Assembly: GCA_964358545.1 (NCBI GenBank) | Contig: CAYHQN010000016.1 | Coordinates: forward strand, 1-44,880 | Reading direction: 5' to 3' | Origin: CAINVV01 sp031432175 | GTDB taxonomy: Bacteria; Bacteroidota; Bacteroidia; Bacteroidales; Prolixibacteraceae | DNA length: 44,880 bases | Shown here: positions 25,298-33,327 of the stretch, piece by piece | Position numbering within the stretch: the stretch's first letter is position 1 | Layout: each line of letters opens with the position of its first letter | Program-made: the position numbers and the translations under genes | The notes under the pieces: generated by a model | The model's input: the letters and a program-made list of their open reading frames with translations, nothing else | Told to the model about the DNA's origin: nothing | Databases searched by the model: none

Positions 25298-25420
25298 TTT
25301 TTCCCTTGTTAATTAATAGTCGAGTCAGGATTGAAAATCCCTCAATCAAATATTAATGTTTTTTAACACAATGAGAAAAGACCGAAAACGCCAAATCCTT
25401 TTAAAAACAGGCAAAAAATT

Positions 25421-26038
25421 TCATCTAAGCAATAGCAGGGGCATCCATCCCATAAATATTTGCTTGTAAAAGGGGGTAAGTGTTTCACGTAATTTTCGCA
25501 ATGCTATTCCGACGTGGTTTTCAACTGTTTTTGGAGTTATACCAAGACGTAAGGCAATTTCCTTGTGCGATAAATTTTCTTCACGGGCCATTAAATAAAT
25601 CTGCCGGCTTTTTTCGGGAAGTTTATTGATTGCCATTTCAATGAATCCCCGAAGCTCATTTTCTTCCATGAAATATTGCGAATCCGCCGGATTCAAAATC
25701 AGGTGCTCATTAATCCCCAAACTACTGAAAACTGCTCTGTGTTCCTTTCGGTAATGATCGATGGCCCGGTTTTTTGCAGATGAAAAGAGGAATGATTTGA
25801 AAGTTGCCCTGATATGGATCGTCTCACGTTTTTCCCATATAAATTCAAATATTTCAAGGGCAATTTCTTCTGAGGATTCTTTGGAATGGAGGTAAATATG
25901 AAGGAAATTGCACAGATCCGTAAAATATCGGTCAAACAAATACCGATAGGCTACCAGATCACCGGCAGCTAATTTCAAAATGGCCTCTTCATCATTTTTG
26001 AAATTTTTGTTAACCACGGATGCAAATTTTCCGGACAT
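25421..26038 (-). CDS. ECF-type RNA polymerase sigma-70 factor
   Basis: The 205-residue protein has sigma region 2 (DLVAYRYLFDRYFTDLCNFL, ALEIFEFIWEKRETI, FKSFLFSSAKNRAIDHYRK) and region 4 (INKLPEKSRQIYLMAREENL, HKEIALRLGITPKTVENHV), the Bacteroides expansion-type ECF sigma layout. It is the first gene of the minus-strand locus and is followed by the FecR gene and the STN-bearing SusC, the standard trans-envelope relay. A hydrophobic tail (IFMGWMPLLLLR) is slightly unusual. It probably drives the susC promoter and the downstream enzyme genes. Confidence 0.94.
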   Translation of the reverse strand: MSGKFASVVNKNFKNDEEAILKLAAGDLVAYRYLFDRYFTDLCNFLHIYLHSKESSEEIALEIFEFIWEKRETIHIRATFKSFLFSSAKNRAIDHYRKEHRAVFSSLGINEHLILNPADSQYFMEENELRGFIEMAINKLPEKSRQIYLMAREENLSHKEIALRLGITPKTVENHVGIALRKLRETLTPFYKQIFMGWMPLLLLR

Positions 26039-26479
26039 TGAGCTTCATCTGCGAATTTAGCGAAAAACCAGGAGATTTTCAGCTAAATCCCGGTTTATAG
26101 TCAAAGTTTCTTAAGGTTTCCTGGTGCATTTTCCTATCCGTCGCCTTTGTTTTGCTTTTACTGGGTTTTTATTCAGAAATGATGATTTAATTTTTTTATT
26201 TTTATCAAGGTCATTTTCACTTACTTTTACTCCAGTTGAGATGCGAAGATTTTCTCCATGAGCAGAATAATAATTTAGTCATATTTAATTTATTATCCTC
26301 CACTCTTAACAATAAGATTTTTGTAAAGCGAAATCATAGGACTTTTTGTCTCGATTCCTTATGCAGTTGGGCCTATTTTCTAAAAGAAGAAATTTTAAAT
26401 TTTAAAAAATAATTAATGTGCTGATTATTAGTAACAATATATTTTCTATTATTGCATAGTACTACCCAGAGGTTAATCT
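26039..26479. other. 441-bp divergent intergenic region between ECF sigma and regulator genes
   Basis: The region is A/T-rich and carries no credible gene or RNA. It must hold the promoters of both divergent units, but no perfect TAnnTTTG box with a TTG partner is present on either strand. The nearest plus-strand match is GATTTTTG at about 26316-26323. No clear long palindrome that could serve as a regulator operator was found. Confidence 0.5.
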
Positions 26480-27493
26480 ATGCGGAAATCCATTGACATT
26501 CAGTTCGAAGATAATTTGCCGGTTCCTAAATACCGGCAGATTATTGATGCGGTTCTGCAGAAAATAAATGCAGGGGAGCTGAAAAAAGGCGATAAAATTC
26601 CGTCACTGAACATGCTTTGCAGACAATATGGTTTGTCGCAGGACACGGTATTGATGGCCTACAATGAGCTCAAAGCAAAGGGAATCATTACTTCACAAGT
26701 GGGGAAGGGGTATTTTATTCAAAATGGATATACTGATTTCAAACACAACGTATTGCTTGTTTTTGACCGGCTTACAGCTTACAAGGAAGAGTTGTACGAT
26801 GCGTTTAAAGAGACGATGAAAAAGGATGGCAGTGAGCAAATCTTTTTTCACCACAACAACCTGAAAATGTTCCAGACCATTATCGAAGGTGCGATCGGAG
26901 ACTATTCCGAATATGTGATTATGCCTGTCGACCATCCTGATGCCTGCTCTACAATTGGAAAACTTCCAGCCAATAAAGTGTTTATTCTCGATCAGGGGCG
27001 AAAACAGTATAAAGATCTGTATCCATATGTTTGTCAGGATTTTGAGCGGGATATTTATCGTGTTCTGAAACAGAATGCCCTTCTGGTAGGCAAATACCAG
27101 CGAATGGTGTTGGTTATCCGGCATCAGAAGTCGCATTTCCGGGATATAGTTACCGGATTCCGCGACTTTTGTAAACAATATCCGATTGCTTGTGATGTAA
27201 TCAGCGATATCAGATCATTTGTGATCATGCGGGGAGATGCTTATGTGGCAGTCGATGACCGTGACCTGGAATTTTTGGTTCGTTATTCCATTGAAAATAA
27301 GCTCGTCTTAGGAAGTGATATTGGCGCTGTTTCTTACAATGAAACTCCATTAAAAGGTATTGTTGCCTCAGGCATTACAACGATTTCAACCGATTTCGCC
27401 CATATGGGGAGAAGTATGGCCGAAATGATCCTGAACCATTCGAAACAGAAGCTGGACAATCCATTCTTGATGAATAAAAGGAACTCATTTTGA
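26480..27493 (+). CDS. GntR-type transcriptional regulator with LacI-like sugar-binding domain
   Basis: The 337-residue protein has an N-terminal winged helix of the GntR type (VPKYRQIIDAVLQKINAGEL, KKGDKIPSLNMLCRQYGLSQ, TVLMAYNELKAKGIITSQVG). A C-terminal periplasmic-binding-like domain follows (NVLLVFDRLTAYKEELYDAF through GIVASGITTISTDFAHMGRS). Such Bacteroidota regulators respond to a sugar or sugar phosphate. It is the first gene of the hexose module and stands 14 bp before the cupin isomerase, so it probably controls that operon. A damaged second copy lies at 34650-35427. Confidence 0.9.
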   Translation: MRKSIDIQFEDNLPVPKYRQIIDAVLQKINAGELKKGDKIPSLNMLCRQYGLSQDTVLMAYNELKAKGIITSQVGKGYFIQNGYTDFKHNVLLVFDRLTAYKEELYDAFKETMKKDGSEQIFFHHNNLKMFQTIIEGAIGDYSEYVIMPVDHPDACSTIGKLPANKVFILDQGRKQYKDLYPYVCQDFERDIYRVLKQNALLVGKYQRMVLVIRHQKSHFRDIVTGFRDFCKQYPIACDVISDIRSFVIMRGDAYVAVDDRDLEFLVRYSIENKLVLGSDIGAVSYNETPLKGIVASGITTISTDFAHMGRSMAEMILNHSKQKLDNPFLMNKRNSF

Positions 27494-27507
27494 TTACATA
27501 ATCTAAA

Positions 27508-28098
27508 ATGCCATATGGAATGAAGCATTTGCAAATGTTGAAATCACCGGTTGAATTGGGGATGAACAATTATACCATGAAGGGAGAGCCAATCATCAAC
27601 CAGTTACGGTTATTAAAAGACATAGCCGGGATATTTCATGATCAGGCAGCTTTTTCTAAGCTGAACCAGGAAACTCCGGCTTATTCCGTTCAATCCTGGT
27701 TGCCGGTTGCAGAGGGAACTCCGGGTGGACTATTCTTTGGTGTATCTACCATCCTTCCGGGGAAAATCGGAAGCGAGTATTTCATGACCAAAGGACATTT
27801 TCATGCGCAATCCGACCGGGCCGAGTTTTACTGGGGTGTTCAGGGGAAAGGGATGCTGATCCTGATGGACCGCGAACGGAATACCTGGGCAGAAGAGGTG
27901 TACCCCGGAAGCCTTCATTACATTGGCAGTGAAATTGCCCATCGTTTGGCCAATACGGGCAACCAAAAGCTGATTGTTGGCGCATGTTGGCCGTCGGATG
28001 CCGGACATGATTACGAGGAAATTACAGTGAATGGATTTTCTGCGCGTTTGGTCGAAGTTGATGGCAAACCTGCGCTGGTCGAAAATAATATAAAATAA
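27508..28098 (+). CDS. Cupin-type glucose-6-phosphate isomerase (short form)
   Basis: The 196-residue single-cupin protein carries the cPGI metal site: TKGHFHAQSDRAEFYWG with His97, His99 and Glu106, and His145 in SEIAHRLANTG. Archaeal-type PGI interconverts glucose-6-phosphate and fructose-6-phosphate in the cytoplasm. It lies between the regulator (14 bp) and the sugar porter (8 bp). The ATG at 27508 is kept, but a later Met (residue 5 or 10) is possible. Because a second cPGI sits at the end of the same operon, one of the two may act on another sugar phosphate (inference). Confidence 0.85.
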   Translation: MPYGMKHLQMLKSPVELGMNNYTMKGEPIINQLRLLKDIAGIFHDQAAFSKLNQETPAYSVQSWLPVAEGTPGGLFFGVSTILPGKIGSEYFMTKGHFHAQSDRAEFYWGVQGKGMLILMDRERNTWAEEVYPGSLHYIGSEIAHRLANTGNQKLIVGACWPSDAGHDYEEITVNGFSARLVEVDGKPALVENNIK

Positions 28099-28106
28099 TC
28101 ATAGCT

Positions 28107-29432
28107 ATGAAGGGATACGTTGTCCTGATATCAGTCGTTGCTGCATTGGGCGGACTTTTATTCGGTTTTGATACCGCAGTTATCTCGGGTACGATCAACT
28201 TTATTCAGCCCTATTTCGGCTTGTCTGAAACTGGACTGGGCTGGACGGTAAGCAGTTTGCTGTTTGGATGCATTGGAGGGGTTTTCCTGGCGGGAAAGGC
28301 CGGTGACCACTATGGCCGGAAAAAAGTACTGATGATGGCCGCCCTGTTGTTTCTTGTTTCGGCGGTCGGAAGCGCTTCCGCTCACTCACTTGTATTTTTC
28401 CTGGTTGCACGTATTCTTGGCGGACTTGCAGTTGGTGTGGCATCCATCCTTTCGCCCATGTATATTGCCGAACTTGCACCGGCCAAATACCGCGGGACAC
28501 TGGTATCCCTGAACCAATTGGCCATTGTGATCGGCATTCTGGTGGCATTTTTCAGCAATTATCTGCTGGTCGGATCCGGGGAAAACAACTGGCGGTGGAT
28601 GTTGCTGGTGATGGCTGCACCTGCCGTATTGCTGTTCTTTAGTTTGTTTATGGTACCTGAAAGTCCGCGCTGGCTGGTTGCCCGTGGAAGAACAGATGAA
28701 GCGCTTCAGATATTGATAAAAACTTCAGGAAAGGAATCTGCCGGTACAGAATTAGCCGATATTGAACAAACCCTGACCAAACATGAAGAATCTACTTTCA
28801 GCGATTTGCTTGCACCGAAAATCAGGCCACTACTTTTTATTGGAATTATTTTGGCTGTTTTTCAGCAGATTACCGGAATCAACACGATCATGTATTACGC
28901 GCCAAAAATATTTGCCAATGTAGGCCAGTCGAACGATTCGGCCTTGATGCAAACGATTCTGATTGGAGGGACGAACCTTATTTTCACGCTGGTGGCCATG
29001 GTTTTGATCGATCGTTTCGGACGGAAACTATTGATCCAGATAGGCTCATCAGGCATGATGCTGATGCTTGCAGGACTGTCGGCATTGTTTTTCACAAACC
29101 ATACTTCAGGCATCCTGGTATTGATATTTATACTTGGGTACATTGCCTTTTTTGCAGCTTCGCTGGGACCTGCACTCTGGGTTGTTGCAGCCGAATTGTT
29201 TCCCAACCGATTGCGTAGCAAGGGAATGTCGATTGCCATTGTTTCGCTTTGGACCGCATGTACCATCGTAACCATTGTTTTTCCCATCATGCTTGAAAAA
29301 CTTAGCGGTGGGATCACTTTCCTGATTTTTGCATTGATCTGTCTGGCCAATCTCCTTTATGTCTGGCGATATGTCCCAGAAACGAAAGGTAAAACACTGG
29401 AAGAACTGGAAAAGCAATTTGCGGAAAAGTAA
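28107..29432 (+). CDS. MFS sugar porter family transporter
   Basis: The 441-residue protein has 12 predicted membrane helices and all sugar-porter signatures: GGLLFGFDTAVISG in helix 1, GRKKVLM between helices 2 and 3, VPESPRWLVARGR before the central loop, QQITGINTIMYY in helix 7, DRFGRKLL and PETKGKTLEELE at the C-terminus. This is the XylE/GLUT group of hexose or pentose proton symporters. It is in the inner membrane and probably brings in the monosaccharide released by the exported glycosidases. The stop codon is the first base triplet of a tandem repeat. Confidence 0.94.
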   Translation: MKGYVVLISVVAALGGLLFGFDTAVISGTINFIQPYFGLSETGLGWTVSSLLFGCIGGVFLAGKAGDHYGRKKVLMMAALLFLVSAVGSASAHSLVFFLVARILGGLAVGVASILSPMYIAELAPAKYRGTLVSLNQLAIVIGILVAFFSNYLLVGSGENNWRWMLLVMAAPAVLLFFSLFMVPESPRWLVARGRTDEALQILIKTSGKESAGTELADIEQTLTKHEESTFSDLLAPKIRPLLFIGIILAVFQQITGINTIMYYAPKIFANVGQSNDSALMQTILIGGTNLIFTLVAMVLIDRFGRKLLIQIGSSGMMLMLAGLSALFFTNHTSGILVLIFILGYIAFFAASLGPALWVVAAELFPNRLRSKGMSIAIVSLWTACTIVTIVFPIMLEKLSGGITFLIFALICLANLLYVWRYVPETKGKTLEELEKQFAEK

Positions 29433-29512
29433 CTCATATCTCATATCTTATAACTCATATCTCATAACTTATAACTCATATCTCATATCTTATAACTCAT
29501 ATCTCATAACTA
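29430..29512. repeat. Tandem array, four 21-bp units (last one 20 bp), between porter and kinase
   Basis: Units begin taactcatatctcata and alternate tctta and actta at their ends (period 21, or 42 for the pair): 29430-29450, 29451-29471, 29472-29492, 29493-29512. The first TAA is the stop codon of the porter, and the last A is the A of the kinase ATG. The array fills the whole intergenic gap. Confidence 0.9.
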
Positions 29513-30465
29513 TGCAGTATACCATTGCCATTGATCTAGGTGGAACGGTCATTAAAATTGGGCTGCTGAAGGAAGGTTGCCTCATTGACCGGAAGGAAAT
29601 TGTTGCCAGATCCGCTTCAGGGTTAAAACCTCAGCTGCCTGAACTGAAAGGGGCCATAGACGAAATATTAACATTCAACCGGATAACTCAGACGGATGTG
29701 CTTGGCATTGGTTTCTCTTTTGCCGGACTGGTTGATTCGGTGCAAAGCAGGATTCTGTCTACGAACCAAAAATACGACGATGGACCTGAAACTGATCTTG
29801 TCGGTTGGGCGCAGGGAAAATGGAACCTACCGCTGTTCGCGATGAACGATGCCCGGATGGCCTTGTTGGGCGAGTGGCAACATGGGGCAGGAAAAGGTTG
29901 TTCCGACTTGGTTGCGATCACTCTGGGCACTGGCATTGGATCGGCAGTTTTGATTGGAGGGGAGTTGTTAATTGGTAAACATTTTCAGGCAGGAAACCTT
30001 GGCGGACACTTTGTGGTGAACCACAAGGGAACTGTCTGCACTTGCGGAAACATTGGCTGTGTTGAAGCCGAAGCATCCACATGGCGGTTGCCTTCGTTGC
30101 TGAAAGAGCATCCGGGGTTTGCTGATAGCACAATGAAAAATGAAGAAGTTCTTGATTTCAGGGCACTTTTTTATTATGCCAAAAATAACGACAAGGTTGC
30201 AAAAGAAGTACTTGATCATTGCCTTTCGGCATGGGCAGCCGGAATCATTACCATGATCCATGCGTTTGATCCGGAAATGATTATCCTGAGTGGCGGGATC
30301 ATGAAGAGTTCTGAGATTATATTACCGGCCCTTCAGGAAAAGGTGAACCAGCTTGCCTGGACCCCATGGGGAAAAGTGAAGCTGGTTGAGGCGAAATACC
30401 CAGACTCAGCTGCTTTGTACGGAGCTGATTATTTGGTTCGCTCATCCATGAAAAGTATGGAATAA
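29512..30465 (+). CDS. ROK-family sugar kinase
   Basis: The 317-residue protein has the phosphate loop IAIDLGGTVIKIGLL at the N-terminus, catalytic Asp113 in MNDARMALLGEW, the second nucleotide motif TLGTGIGSAVLIGG and the ROK zinc site GHFVVNHKGTVCTCGNIGC (His166, Cys176, Cys178, Cys183). ROK kinases phosphorylate glucose, mannose, fructose or N-acetylhexosamines at the 6-position. The ATG at 29512 follows directly on the tandem repeat; upstream extension in frame would only translate the repeat. The porter upstream and phosphomannose isomerase downstream make mannose or glucose the likely substrate (inference). Confidence 0.9.
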   Translation: MQYTIAIDLGGTVIKIGLLKEGCLIDRKEIVARSASGLKPQLPELKGAIDEILTFNRITQTDVLGIGFSFAGLVDSVQSRILSTNQKYDDGPETDLVGWAQGKWNLPLFAMNDARMALLGEWQHGAGKGCSDLVAITLGTGIGSAVLIGGELLIGKHFQAGNLGGHFVVNHKGTVCTCGNIGCVEAEASTWRLPSLLKEHPGFADSTMKNEEVLDFRALFYYAKNNDKVAKEVLDHCLSAWAAGIITMIHAFDPEMIILSGGIMKSSEIILPALQEKVNQLAWTPWGKVKLVEAKYPDSAALYGADYLVRSSMKSME

Positions 30466-30474
30466 AAATGAAAA

Positions 30475-30535
30475 ACCACATAGGAACTTAGTTCACTGCT
30501 GGAATATTTCTATGTGCCCTATGTGTCTATGTGGT
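30475..30535. repeat. Inverted repeat of the ACCACATAG family
   Basis: accacatag (30475-30483) and ctatgtggt (30527-30535) are perfect 9-bp complements. The space between them contains further partial copies (ctatgtgccctatgtgt). It fills the gap between the kinase and isomerase genes. Confidence 0.65.
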
Positions 30536-30551
30536 GAAATAAAATAGGTAG

Positions 30552-32330
30552 ATGAAGAAAAGATATTTAAACAAACCCTCGAAATTCAACAATCTTCCGG
30601 TTGTTGAGATAAAAAACAGCCAGTTTAAAGTAGAGAACGGCTGGGAGGCAATTTGTGACAGGTTGAACAAAGAGATTTCATCCCTGTCAGGAAAGAAAAA
30701 ACTGGTAGTAATTGAAACTTATCAGGGAGTCATTCATGAAGAACTGATGGCCAATCTGGAGAAAGGCCTTAAACCGGATCGATTTATTCAGGCCGTCAAT
30801 TTCATGAATACTGAAGATGAAATCAAGAAGCTGGTATTCCCCGATGTGACGGACGACAGGATTTTCGGTTTTCTGACCCGCCTGACGATGGATGCCTTTT
30901 TCGATCCTGAAAAAGTAAAATCCATTCAATCAGAAATAGGAAAAACTGAAAGTGGTACAATCATAATTTATGGTAGCGGTGCTGCTTTGCTCTGCCTGGA
31001 ACCTGATTTGCTGGTGTATGCAGACATGGCCTGCTGGGAAATCCAACTCCGGATGCGCAAACATTTGGTCGATAACCTGGGCGTAAAGAACCGCGATACG
31101 GCTGACTGGATGCTTCTCTACAAACAAGGCTTCTTTGTGGATTGGCGCGTTTGTGACAGGTTGAAAAAGACTTTGTTCGATAAATGGGACTTTCTACTCG
31201 ATACCAACAAGATTGGTCAACCTAAAATGATCGAAGGCAGCGCCATTATGGAAGGGCTTAGAATTGCTATTAACCGGCCTTTTAGCGTGGTTCCCTTTTT
31301 TGATCCCGGCCCCTGGGGTGGACAGTGGATGAAGGAGGTTTGCAACCTGGATCCATCGGCTCCCAATTATGCATGGTGTTTCAATTGTGTTCCTGAAGAA
31401 AACAGCCTGTTGCTGAAGTTTGGTGATGATGTGATTGAGATCCCGTCCATCAACCTGGTGTTCCGTCATCCGCGTGAATTGTTGGGTGATCCGGTTCACG
31501 GGCGTTTTGGCGATGAATTTCCGATCCGTTTTGACTTTCTGGATACCATGGAAGGTGGCCATCTGAGTCTGCAGGTGCATCCGTTAACCGAATACATTCA
31601 GGAGAAATTCGGGTTGCATTACACACAGGACGAGAGTTATTACATGATGGACACCGAAGAGGATGCCATTGTTTACCTGGGTTTGCGCGAAGGTGTTGAT
31701 AAGGATGCGATGCTCGCTGAGCTGGAAGAAGCCCAGGAGGGTGGAGTACCTTTCAATGCCGAAAAGCATGTGCAGACCTGGCCAATGAAAAATCATGACC
31801 ACGTGTTGATTCCGGCCGGTACCATCCATTGTTCGGGAAGGGGTAGTATGGTTCTCGAAGTCAGTGCAACGCCCTTTATTTTTACGTTTAAATTGTGGGA
31901 CTGGGGCCGTCTGGGAATGGATGGAAAACCCCGGCCCATCAACATAGAACACGGGAAAAGGGTGATTCAATGGGACCGCACCACTGAATGGACACGCGCA
32001 AATCTGGTCAACAGGATTGATAAAGTTGCCGAAGGTGAGGGCTGGATAGAAGAACGGACCGGTTTGCACGAAATGGAATTCATTGAAACCCGCCGTCATT
32101 GGTTTACCCAAAAGGTTGAACACCATACCAACGGCGGGGTTCATGTAATTTGTCTGGTTGAAGGCGATGAGGTGATTGTTGAAAGTCCGACCCTTGCTTT
32201 TGAACCTTTCGTGGTCCATTATGCCGAAGTGTTTATTGTTCCGGCCAAAGTGGGAGCATATACAATTCGTCCTCATGGACATGGCGAAGGACAAAGATGT
32301 GGCACATTAAAAGGATATGTTAGAAATTAG
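30552..32330 (+). CDS. Class I mannose-6-phosphate isomerase with extra N-terminal domain
   Basis: The C-terminal part (about 240-592) is a type I phosphomannose isomerase: PFFDPGPWGGQWM, HLSLQVHP with zinc ligands Gln341 and His343, Glu361 in QDESYYM, and His426 in PAGTIHCSG. It converts mannose-6-phosphate to fructose-6-phosphate in the cytosol. The first 230 residues form an additional alpha/beta domain (KKKLVVIETYQGVIHEEL, GTIIIYGSGAALL, YADMACWEIQLRMRKH) that resembles a uridine-kinase-like fold without a P-loop. At 592 residues the protein is much longer than ordinary ManA (about 320-400). It stands 12 bp before the second cupin isomerase. Confidence 0.85.
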   Translation: MKKRYLNKPSKFNNLPVVEIKNSQFKVENGWEAICDRLNKEISSLSGKKKLVVIETYQGVIHEELMANLEKGLKPDRFIQAVNFMNTEDEIKKLVFPDVTDDRIFGFLTRLTMDAFFDPEKVKSIQSEIGKTESGTIIIYGSGAALLCLEPDLLVYADMACWEIQLRMRKHLVDNLGVKNRDTADWMLLYKQGFFVDWRVCDRLKKTLFDKWDFLLDTNKIGQPKMIEGSAIMEGLRIAINRPFSVVPFFDPGPWGGQWMKEVCNLDPSAPNYAWCFNCVPEENSLLLKFGDDVIEIPSINLVFRHPRELLGDPVHGRFGDEFPIRFDFLDTMEGGHLSLQVHPLTEYIQEKFGLHYTQDESYYMMDTEEDAIVYLGLREGVDKDAMLAELEEAQEGGVPFNAEKHVQTWPMKNHDHVLIPAGTIHCSGRGSMVLEVSATPFIFTFKLWDWGRLGMDGKPRPINIEHGKRVIQWDRTTEWTRANLVNRIDKVAEGEGWIEERTGLHEMEFIETRRHWFTQKVEHHTNGGVHVICLVEGDEVIVESPTLAFEPFVVHYAEVFIVPAKVGAYTIRPHGHGEGQRCGTLKGYVRN

Positions 32331-32342
32331 CATTTCAAAACT

Positions 32343-33122
32343 ATGAATTTTTATCCGGGATTTGATATCCAACCAACCATTGAGCCGATGGGTTTTGCCT
32401 ACGGACCTGAAGTTTTTGGTCCGGCGGTTGAAAACCGCACACTCGATTCCATTCGCAAAAGTTTGCGCGATCCACGATGTGTCGGATCAGATCCGGTGTA
32501 TTCTATTGCCATGAATGTGGGGAAAAAGGTGCATTTGCCAATTCTCGAAAAACTCCATCTGTTGTATGGAGCCGTAACCTACGCTGCCGGTCGTTTGGGA
32601 GATGAGCCTGTTCGCAGCCAGGGGCATATCCACAAGGTTTCACCACTTTCAGGCTGGTCGACGCCCGAAGTATACGAGATATGGTCTGGCAGGGCCATCA
32701 TCTATATGCAGGAAACGGCCAATGATCAGCCCGGACGATGTTTCGCCGTAGTTGCCAATACCGGCGAGGTGGTAATTGTTCCGCCGAATTGGGCCCATGC
32801 TACCATCAGTGCAGATTCGGGGCAACCGCTTACCTTTGGCGCCTGGTGCGACCGCGAATATGGATTTGAATACGATGGCGTTAGGGCCCATAAAGGACTG
32901 GCATGGTTTCCTCTCCTTGCTGAAAATGGTGAAATCCGTTGGCAGAAAAATCCGAATTATATGGCTGGTGAATTGACTGTCAAGAGTCCGGGAAAATATG
33001 CCCAACTTGGGATCGAACCGGGGAAACCCATTTATACCCAGTTTGAGGAAAATCCCATGAAATTCTTATTTGTGCCACAACCTCAGTTGGTTAAAGAGGT
33101 TTGGATTGATTTCATACCCTAA
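32343..33122 (+). CDS. Cupin-type glucose-6-phosphate isomerase (long form)
   Basis: The 259-residue protein shows the cPGI family pattern: SQGHIHKVSPLSGWSTPEVY with His95, His97 and Glu109, followed by IVPPNWAHATIS with His152. It would isomerize glucose-6-phosphate and fructose-6-phosphate, or a related sugar phosphate. It ends the hexose operon. It differs clearly from the 196-residue cPGI at the start of the operon, so the two are not a recent duplication. Its C-terminal 60 residues (IRWQKNPNYMAGELTVKSPG onward) extend beyond the usual cupin core. Confidence 0.82.
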   Translation: MNFYPGFDIQPTIEPMGFAYGPEVFGPAVENRTLDSIRKSLRDPRCVGSDPVYSIAMNVGKKVHLPILEKLHLLYGAVTYAAGRLGDEPVRSQGHIHKVSPLSGWSTPEVYEIWSGRAIIYMQETANDQPGRCFAVVANTGEVVIVPPNWAHATISADSGQPLTFGAWCDREYGFEYDGVRAHKGLAWFPLLAENGEIRWQKNPNYMAGELTVKSPGKYAQLGIEPGKPIYTQFEENPMKFLFVPQPQLVKEVWIDFIP

Positions 33123-33214
33123 TCCAACTTTTACCTGGCATTTTCGTATTGAATACAGAGGATGGTAAAATTTATTTTTAGGAGTGTTTCCGGTAGATCC
33201 CGGGTATATTCGTT

Positions 33215-33240
33215 ACTTTAGATGCATTATAAAATATTTA
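33215..33240. repeat. Left 26-bp direct repeat (actttagatgcattataaaa...)
   Basis: This copy lies 92 bp after the long cupin isomerase gene. It matches 38096-38121 at 25 of 26 positions. The pair brackets the block with the GH42-like gene, the second regulator copy and GH3. Confidence 0.75.
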
Positions 33241-33327
33241 AATATATGTGTAATGAGAAGATGTGCGTTTTAAATTGGTGGTTCGAAAATCTAATGCAAT
33301 ACTAAAATAAAAGTTATTCTCAGTGTC

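Noticed and set aside
29359..29511. N-terminal extension of the ROK kinase through the tandem repeat
   Set aside because: It would translate the repeat as SYLISYN-type residues and overlap the porter. The ATG at 29512 directly opens the conserved phosphate loop.
31584..32294. A 236-codon open frame on the minus strand
   Set aside because: It is antisense to the phosphomannose isomerase, with composition typical of a shadow frame and no recognizable domain.
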